Origin: Gigaspora rosea
Taxonomy: Eukaryota; Glomeromycota; Glomeromycetes; Diversisporales; Gigasporaceae
DNA length: 64,000 nucleotides
Assembly: GCA_003550325.1 (NCBI GenBank)
Contig: QKWP01000130.1
Span: 126,492 to 190,491 of the forward strand
Reading direction: 5' to 3'
In this document: in pieces, positions 56,668-64,000 of the stretch
Layout of the letters: each line of letters opens with the position of its first letter
Position numbering within the stretch: the first letter of the stretch is position 1
Notes under the pieces: generated by a model
What the model was told of the DNA's origin: nothing
What the model saw: the letters and a program-made list of their open reading frames with translations, nothing else
Database searches by the model: none
Program-made: the position numbers and the translations under genes

Positions 56668-57789
56668 ACCATTCTATACGGATCTGGTAGCTATACAATT
56701 TTTACATTTTTTTATCGTTTCCTTGAATAATTGATAAGCGGACTTGATATCTTTAATATAAGTTTTCACACACGATATATTTTTCAATGTTTTTATCATA
56801 CTAATTTTTCTTTATTGTAGACATTGTCACGGGGTAAACGTGACATTATAAATAACGGATGATCATTAACCCGTATACTGCGCCACATTTCATATGGTAA
56901 TTAGTCATGCATTGATTGACAATGTATAATGGACAATTATGATCGATAAGGCAAATCGGCAATTCCCAACCGATCATGCATATAATGAATCGTGCATAAT
57001 CGATCAGGCGCACTCGGGGCCCGGCGTACGGCGTAATGATTCAGAAACCTCTCAAACTCTAGTATAATATACGCATTATGATAACTTCGTAGATAGAATA
57101 TCAGATAATATTAGACTCGTAGCTTTTTATAACCTTCTAAATTGATAAATTAGTGATCTTCCATAATTCTTGTAAAGTATAAAAGAAGGTCGGTTTTGAC
57201 TCTTCTTCCATTTAGTAATCTTCGGATTATCATATATCTGAACTATATATATATAACTATAAAGTTAGATTTCCCTCAGAACTTTTTTTTTAATTATAAT
57301 AAATCTTGCTAAATCACCAAGTCACGCCTTTGGCGAGCTGCCTTTGTATAATTTCGTTAATCGTTAATTAAGAATCGTCTAATTCTCCCCGTAACAACAT
57401 TAACGTTCAATTTTAAAAATAAAAAAATCAATGCTTGACCAATTTCTGGTCACGTGATATTCCGACGTCAATTAGCCAATTAAAAATCCGTAAAGAAATT
57501 CAAAACAAACGAAAATTGACAAAAAGTTTCCTCGCACAATTTTGCTATGTAATGACAATTGATGCCGGAAAGTCACGTGACAGGAAAATCGATCCTACGC
57601 CCTGTCAATTTCATTGTATAGCTACCAGACCCGTATGGTATGGTATGATTTTATTAAATCGTACCATACTGTTCTGCTAATATATAGATTTAATATAATA
57701 ACAGATCAATGGTACGATTTTTAAATATGGTACGGTTTGATAAAATTGCATCCATACCATACTGATCTTACCATACTGATATTCGTAAT
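56668..57789 (+). repeat. Direct copy 2 of the 51330-52090 block
   Basis: Collinear with 51330-52090 through GATCTGGTAGCTATACAATT, AATATAAGTTTTCACACA, GATGCCGGAAAGTCACGTGA and the CAGATCA..GGTACG motif field. It differs by a solo LTR insertion (56825-57396) and by small deletions. Confidence 0.75.
56825..57396 (+). repeat. Solo LTR, 572 bp
   Basis: It begins TGTCACGGGG and ends CCCCGTAACA, flanked by ACAT on both sides (56821-56824 and 57397-57400). The empty site survives in the other direct copy near 51545. It carries a TATAAAAGAAGG box at about 57178. No internal region or second LTR is present, so it is the usual product of LTR-LTR recombination. The 4-base duplication and TGT..ACA ends resemble the element at 5179-11249, but the sequences differ. 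The insertion is later than the direct duplication. Confidence 0.78.
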
Positions 57790-58410
57790 ACCGAGATCTG
57801 TATAAGCCAAATTTAAAATCTATACTATACAGATCAGCTATAATTCCTAACCCTAACGCTAATATATATTACACTGGATCAGTATAGTATAGATTTAAAA
57901 TTCGCCCTATACTAAACGGATCTATACTATACTGATCTGTGAAATACTTAATAAAATAATTATGCATGAGGAACGGAGTATTCGAATTGCCGGTACCGAG
58001 GATTTTACTGCATTTGGAGTAGGGATGTTATCATACTTGTCCGAACTCGGTTCGAGTTAAACTCGAGTTTTTCTGGTCACATGATTTTACTATGATATTT
58101 AAACTCTTGCTCAATATTGAGTTTTGAATCGATTAGATGAGAAAAATGCTTGATTAATAATTGACTTTAGACTTTTAATTACTATCGGCATTGACGAAAA
58201 ATACCTTTTGTCGATTGGTTATTATTATGGCGTTATGTTAGTACTGTATGACGAAGGTAGACTTTTAATTAAAAGTTAATTACGATATTACGCTGATATT
58301 AGCCTTTTTTTAAATTAATTACTGCGAGATAACATAATGAAAACTCCTTTTTTTTAATATATAAATAAACGTTTTGCACATATTTTACTTATTTACTTAA
58401 ACATCGAAAG
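57790..58410 (+). repeat. Segmental duplicate of 45950-46574
   Basis: Collinear with the UGT-B upstream block, through GTATAAGCCAAATTTAAAAT, AACGCTAATATATATTACAC and CATTTGGAGTAGGGATG, up to the hAT remnant that follows. Small insertions and deletions only. Confidence 0.78.
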
Positions 58411-58740
58411 ATGGATGAAGAAAACGCATTTGAATAATTTATTAATCCAATTGAACATACCTCTTCAAACTCTCAAAATACACTTGAATCCGAACCACTT
58501 TCAGAAATAACAAACCATCCCCAAAACGATTAAAAAAAAATCCCTTCTGGGAGAATTTTGGAAACACGATCACCGATGTACGTTATTCTGGACTTGCACA
58601 GATAATATGTGATTAATTGGTTGTGCAGACCACCTCTGTATCTAGCGAAGAAAATGTTTTCTAAAGCCAAAAATACAATTAATCCAATCCGTAATCGACT
58701 ATCTGAAGAAAATGCATCTACAAGTCTCTGCTAAAAACAT
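58411..58740 (+). pseudogene. hAT transposase remnant, copy 2
   Basis: It starts MDEENAFE and a stop, as in copy 1, and continues with the same FINPIEHTSSNSQNTLESEP leader. After frame changes comes a clear hAT C-terminal dimerisation domain: YSGLAQIICD, LVVQTTSVSSEENVFSKAK, then NTINPIRNRLSEENAST and SLC. In working hAT enzymes this domain (LA.DYL.I..TSV.SER.FS) holds the dimer together. The zinc finger and catalytic core are absent and several stops interrupt it, so it is not functional. Confidence 0.72.
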
Positions 58741-59154
58741 GGTACGAATCAGGCGCATCCACTTATTTGCACGGGTAATACAAGCTCCTGGAGAGGAAAT
58801 AGCCAATCGGAGAGTGCAAATTTTGACTATTCCAGATCAGTCCGACTAAGAATACAAACACGCGTAAAAGAAGAAAAAAGCGAAAAATACGCAAAAACTA
58901 ATGTTTAAATCGATCTTGGTGCACTAATTAAAAATGACGGGAATGAAATTTTACTTATATCACTCTAACCCTATTGCCTCTAACGTTAAGGTCCTAACCC
59001 TAAATTCTTATCTCACGCACTTAGTTTATTTACAAAATCAGATTTCCTTTTTTGGTTTGTGTTACCCGCGCAAATAAGTAAAATACGAATCACGGAACCA
59101 AGAAACTACGACAAACAATATACGTTAACGACCTTGTAGCAAGTGGGAAAATTT
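58741..59154. other. Intergenic DNA after the hAT remnant
   Basis: No frame or repeat is recognised. The only notable point is that it lies between the hAT dimerisation remnant and a GC-rich hAT-like end, so it may be decayed element interior. Confidence 0.3.
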
Positions 59155-59255
59155 TTTTTTATTTGACTCTAATCGCCCTGGCCCATGAAAGTATGGGTCG
59201 ACCCTCAGCCCGCCGCCGGCCCGGCAGGTAGGGCCGGGGTCGGCCCATATCACTA
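59155..59255 (+). mobile_element. Right end of the TAGTGATATGGG hAT-like family
   Basis: GGCCCATGAAAGTATGGGTC, then CGACCCTCAGCCCGCCG and GGGTCGGCCCATATCACTA, match the right end at about 53220-53318. No left end with a matching duplication was found upstream. Confidence 0.55.
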
Positions 59256-61430
59256 CTTTGGACACAACGTTATTATACAATGATCACATTTTTTAATACA
59301 CCGATTAGAAATATTAAAACATACACACCCAGAATTGAGTAATAAACTGTTAACGTACACACCCAGAATTGAAGTATGAAGAGAAAAGAAAAGAGAACAC
59401 ATCAAAATCGAAGTATAGAGAAAAAAAAACTTATTACTTTACTAATGCATTTTATTAATGCATCAAATCATGACGACATTAATGCGAATGATCGAAAATG
59501 TCGCAATGATTGCAGGAATGATATAATTACTCAAATGTTATAATAATGATTCGCCATGATTATCGTCATAATCATCTTACGTATTTCCGTTATTTTTCCA
59601 CGTTCAGGTCATATTTTTCGGATATGGGGTGAGTAGATCAGTATAGTAACACTGAAATTTTAAAATCTGTACCATACTAATCCGGTGTAATATATTATAA
59701 AGATAACCAAATGAGGTGTAAAATACCCGTACTATACAATTCTCTCAATATTTGGTTGATTCAATAACTTACTGTACCGTAAAAAATTTTTTTGCAAATT
59801 GACACATAATACTGTATGTGGTAAAGTACTATTGTGATTAAACAATTGTTAATGAATTTGAATTGTGATGACATTCTTGACTATAACTGCTCATCAATAT
59901 ATTAGTCCTAAAATTTTGATCATGGGTTATATAAACAATCAAAAATTGTTAATGCACAATTGCTATATTAGTTTTAGCACACTGATCACATTTTGAATAT
60001 AACCGTGATTTTATTGGTTGGTAGACCAACATAAAAAATCTAGAAATCAAAATATTCAGTGGAATGCAATTTTTCTTAATATTTGTATTATATCCACTAT
60101 TTTTTTTTATTAATCTCTATCGCGGAGCAACTGTTCTTGCAATTGCAATTATTCTTTCACTTGTTCTTGATCTTGAGAAGGCACTTTCAGATTCGTGAAG
60201 CATTTGATTGACTTTTTTAGCCAAAATAGCAGGTAGGTTGTAAATATATTTTAATCAAACAACAAAAGTAAATTTGACCAATTCACGTTTCACGATTTTA
60301 TAAGGGTTGTTTAAGGGCGTTAAAAAATGATATGATAATTATTCGAATTTTATAAAGATTACTCGACCGTGATAATCGTCATAATTATCGTTTTTCTGTA
60401 GTTTTCCCACGTTCAGGTCACATTTTTCAGATTCGGCCAGTCAAAAACGTTAATGCTAATAGAAATTATGATAGGTAATGCCAATACAAACTAACATAAC
60501 TTTAACTACATATTATGAGTCCCAGCAATTTGATTAAATTTTGTAAAATTTTATTTAATAAATTAATTTCAGAAATTAGGTTTTAAACAATGAATTATAG
60601 CCAGGAAAGCATTTTTCTTTTAAAAAAAATTTATTTTACGAAATTTATAAGAAAATTTCTAAATTTACACACGTGCTTACGCCAATTAACGAAAGAATTA
60701 AACCCCTTGCTTATAATTAGGGTAAGGGTGAGGTTTGGGATTGGGGTGAAGCATAGTTTATACCAAAATTTTGCAAGGAGTTTTTTTGTTAGAAGCTAAA
60801 AGGTAGTTTCATAATCAAATTTTGAGAAATAACAATACCCCGTGTGTACACACTAGCGTACAAATAGTAATCTCGATTTACAAATACTAGTATAATTATT
60901 TAAGAATTAATTAATTTGAATTTAAAAAATATATTACTGTAAGTATTTACTCATATATTCACTCTATATATATCTTACTTCTTTTATGGGACTATATAGG
61001 GTAAACATTATATAACCACCCTCATTCATAATCACACTTTTGCCCAAACAAACAGCGAGATTATAGAGGAGAATGACTGTATATATGTTCGACAAAAATG
61101 AGCCAAAAGTGTTTATGCATTTGATGTATACTTCTGCTATAGCCACATTATTTCTTCTCAGTACACAGCAAAGTACAAAGCTTTTACAAGGACATCCTTC
61201 ATCCTCTTTATAAAAACCTTGAAGCGCAATTGGATTAACTAAACTCTTATATAGTATGTATCAAGTGGCTTTAATGGCACATTTATGTAGGAAAATTCAA
61301 TTTTTAATGCTTATCATACTTCAAGATGAAAATTTTTATAACCGAACACATTCTCTTTAGTAGATGCTATACGAAATAGCACTAAATATATATTTAGATT
61401 TGAGAAATAGAATTAGATTTATTCATTCAT
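59256..61430. other. Intergenic DNA upstream of the kinase gene
   Basis: An approximately 100-base direct repeat occurs at about 59540-59640 and 60340-60440 (CCACGTTCAGGTCA.ATTTTTC preceded by GATAATCGTCATAAT). A minus-strand frame between them is listed separately. The rest is AT-rich, with a 69-codon plus-strand frame (60590-60799) that I do not support. Confidence 0.4.
60122..60260 (-). other. Possible exon or gene fragment
   Basis: A minus-strand open stretch of about 45 codons ending at a TAG near 60120. Its peptide is LPAILAKKVNQMLHESESAF followed by SRSRTSERIIAIARTVAPR. It has a plausible amphipathic, basic character and lower A/T bias than its surroundings, but no start codon or clear splice acceptor. 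Not recognised; it could be chance. Confidence 0.2.
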
Positions 61431-61431
61431 A

Positions 61432-61440
61432 CTATATAAA
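61432..61440 (+). promoter_or_regulatory. TATA-like box upstream of the kinase gene
   Basis: CTATATAAA lies about 190 bases before the putative start ATG at 61625. In so AT-rich a sequence such a match is weak evidence. Confidence 0.3.
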
Positions 61441-61624
61441 GCCTTTCATTTAGAAAACGGTGTTTTCTTCATTGTTACATAAATTGACTGGGGTATTACT
61501 CATAAAGGTTCATTATTTATTTGGATTTGATTTGTGTAATTTTAAATCATTTATAAGGTAATATGAATAAATATTTGCATTAATATCGATAATTACCTTA
61601 ATTTTCGGTAAAACTTTATATTAA

Positions 61625-63359
61625 ATGGCTTATCCCACTACGGTTCCTTGCAAGGTAATCTATTTTAAAAATAATTAAAGTTATTTAAATTTTAAGTAAT
61701 TCTTAAATCAATTTAAGAATCATAAAGTATTTTAAACACTATAAAAAAAAAACACTATATATTAGTATACAATCGGTAAAACCATCAGGCAAGAAGATTA
61801 TTCTGTAATCAAAGGTCTGCATAATAAATTTTTTTTTGTAGTTAATATTTGTATTCTCTGAAAGTTTCTAAAATTATAACTATATATATGTAGAAGCTCA
61901 ACATGTATTTATATACTTTTCAATTATCACACACTTATGAATCTAACATTTGTAAGATTTAAATTTGCTTTTATTGTTTCTAAAAGATAGAGACCAAGAA
62001 AACTTATGCAGTAGAGGTTGTTAGCAAAAAGTTGCTACAAGATCGAGTGAACATTGTTCGTAATGAAATTTCAACTTTGAAAAAAATCTCTCAAGGTCAC
62101 AGAACTTTATTATCACTACACAACTATTTTGAGACTGAAAACAATCGTATGTTATTATTTCCATTTATTATAACTATAATCATTTTTCTTATCCTTAAAA
62201 GAATATATATTCTATATAAAATTGCAATAGTTTACCTAGTCACGGATTTGACACTTGGTGGTGGGCTTCTTGAACGTATCTATGAAGATGGTAGCTATTT
62301 TGAACGTGATGCAGTTAATATTGTTAGGAATATAACAGAAGCTATTGCGTATTTACATGATAATGGTATTATTCATAGAGGTAATAATTTCATTTATTAT
62401 GCGTATATAAGGGAGTAAAATGTTGGGTTTATTGTTTTATGATCCTGTAAGTTAAATTGAAAGATAAATCTAATTAATAATTATCTAAATTTCTCAAATA
62501 TAAATTATAGACCTTAAGGTAATCCACTTGTTTACCATATATTATTTGTCTGTTATTGTATATATATTTTGTTTATTTAATAAAATTTAATTTCATTCAG
62601 CCAGAAAACATCCTTTTCAGAACGAATGATAAAAATTCCGATCTTGTAATTACCGGCTTTGGGATATCTAAGATTATTGATCCTGAAAATTTTGATGTTC
62701 TTACTACAATATGCGTTAATCCTGCTTATGTGGTAATGATTAAATTTTTTCTAATGAGTATCATTTAATAATTTATATTATTAATATTGTTATCACTATA
62801 GGCTCCTGAAGTTCTTAAAGAACTCGAACATGGTAAACCAGTAGATATGTGGGCTATAGGTGTGATTACTTACTTTTTACTATGTGGCAACATTCCTTTT
62901 GAGGATGGTGAATTGTTGGCTATTATTCAAGCTGATTATAGATTCGAACCTCAAGAATGCTGGGAAAGAATATCTGAAAGAGGTAAGTAATATTGAATTA
63001 TACTGAAATATTGTGAAATATTATGCATAATTTGTTAATTAATTAATTAATTCAATTTGACACTAACTTTTTTTAAAATAGCAAAAGATTTTATTAGCAA
63101 GTTATTAAATGTTGATCCCGAAAGCCGTCTTACTGCTCATCAAGCACTTAATCATTCCTGGTTTTGTGAGCCTTTACCTAATCAAGTCAGTGATCCGCCT
63201 CGTCGTTTTAATGCTCGTAGAATTTTCAAAAAAGCTGTTAATACTATCAGGGTGGTCAATGATCTTTCTCATGCAAATAATTCTAATATTCTTAATTTAA
63301 TTGAAGAATCTAGAAAGGATGCGGATGAAAGTGTTGTCGACGTATTATATATTGATTAA
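61625..63359 (+). pseudogene. CaMK-like Ser/Thr kinase paralogue, catalytically dead
   Basis: Exons by my reading: 61625-61654 (MAYPTTVPCK), 61766 to about 61820, 61987-62146, 62231-62380, 62601-62732, 62802-62982, 63082-63359. The peptide follows a calcium/calmodulin-dependent kinase closely: [70 protein letters not shown] basic amphipathic tail (ARRIFKKAVNTIRVV) resembles a calmodulin-binding segment. Key residues are gone: the Gly loop reads TIRQEDYSVIK, the VAIK Lys is Glu (YAVEVV), DFG is GFG, and GTPAY is VNPAY. The HRD exon ends mid-codon (HR, then G) and the next exon starts at PENILF without the DLK codons, so splicing as drawn would break the frame. Most likely a recent pseudogene from a large kinase family; a pseudokinase with altered splicing is the alternative. 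Confidence 0.75.
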
Positions 63360-64000
63360 TGATTTCATCGAAAAATTTGCAATCTCAATACATTAATTTG
63401 TCAAACATTGCTTTTGACTTGACTGACAGGTTTGTAATTATACTTGCTGGCAAATCCCAAATTCCAAAAAATAATTGTTATTTATAAAAGATTAAATCAA
63501 ATAAGTAATTTTAATATATTATCTATAACTATAAGAATATATACTATTTGTTCAAACAAAGATGATTAATCAAAATTTTGAGATATTAAATTTGGGGATG
63601 AATTTGGGATTTGGGCATGGACAAATTCAATTTGGGCGGTAAATATCTTTGAAATACAGTATTAAAAATTTGGTGTTCCATACCAAACGGAATTCATGTA
63701 CGAAAACCAATGCAACTATTATTATTAATATTCTCTTACTAGGAATATGAAAGTTTTAGCCCTTTAATAAGGTTAATAAAGCAACAATAAACTTTTCTAT
63801 TCATTTTAATATTATTACATTAATTAATTTGCAATCCGAAAATATGTGCCAGGTTGTCTTCGGATAATCATGTGATAGTCCGGAGTCAACCTTCAGAAAA
63901 TGGTGCAGAAGAGGGGACGACGTGGGAAGATCGCAATAGTATAATTAGTGCTCGGCACAATAAAATTTAATAAGATTTTTAAATATTTTTAAATTTTTAA
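63360..64000. other. 3' flank of the kinase gene to window end
   Basis: AT-rich sequence with a less AT-rich patch near 63845-63945 (CGGATAATCATGTGATAGTC). No gene, RNA or repeat is recognised. Confidence 0.3.

Noticed and set aside
60590-60799. A 69-codon plus-strand frame
   Set aside because: Contains a GTAAGGGTGAGG-type repeat stretch and AT-driven Phe/Lys runs, and has no splice or domain support.

Overview
The window is AT-rich eukaryotic DNA, dense with transposons, with short-intron genes (introns about 65-100 bases, GT..AG). Three features point to an arbuscular mycorrhizal fungus of the Glomeromycotina, such as Rhizophagus: a CaMK-like kinase paralogue starting MAYPTTVPCK, a Sel1-like-repeat gene fragment, and tandem UDP-glycosyltransferases set among many DNA-transposon families. 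The organism assignment is inference from gene families and texture, not from a search.

Layout. 1-5 kb: AT-rich repeats, palindromic MITEs and a decayed Sel1-repeat gene fragment (minus strand). 5.18-11.25 kb: an LTR retrotransposon relic with both LTRs, a 4-base target duplication, a PBS-like site and a polypurine tract, but no recognisable polymerase frame. 12.4-15.9 kb: a terminal-inverted-repeat element with 8-base target duplications that contains nested MITEs and a 680-base assembly gap. 16-25 kb: hAT-like and palindromic MITEs plus two tandem-repeat fields. 25.3-28.2 kb: a pogo-like transposon with transposase frames on the minus strand. 30.8-32.9, 43.6-45.7 and 48.5-50.5 kb: three five-exon UDP-glycosyltransferase copies (A on plus, B and C on minus), here called UGT-A, UGT-B and UGT-C. 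Only UGT-B reads through intact. 36-42 kb: several hAT-like elements with clean target duplications. 51-58 kb: a duplicated, motif-rich region with an approximately 3.35 kb palindrome. One palindrome arm carries an apparently complete Tc1/mariner element, and a flanking direct repeat carries a solo LTR. 61.6-63.4 kb: a CaMK-like kinase gene that has lost nearly all catalytic landmarks.

How the parts relate. The UGT copies are segmental duplicates with shared flanks. UGT-C is mosaic, with a B-like body and an A-like 3' end, which suggests gene conversion or ectopic recombination. The duplicated blocks provide internal empty sites for three insertions (Tc1 element, solo LTR, small hAT MITE), so their relative order can be read within the window.

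I found no convincing new multi-gene system. The most interesting signals are the UGT conversion and decay pattern, the catalytically dead kinase, the young Tc1 copy in one palindrome arm, and a Gln-rich frame in the pogo element. All splice models and similarities were made by eye.
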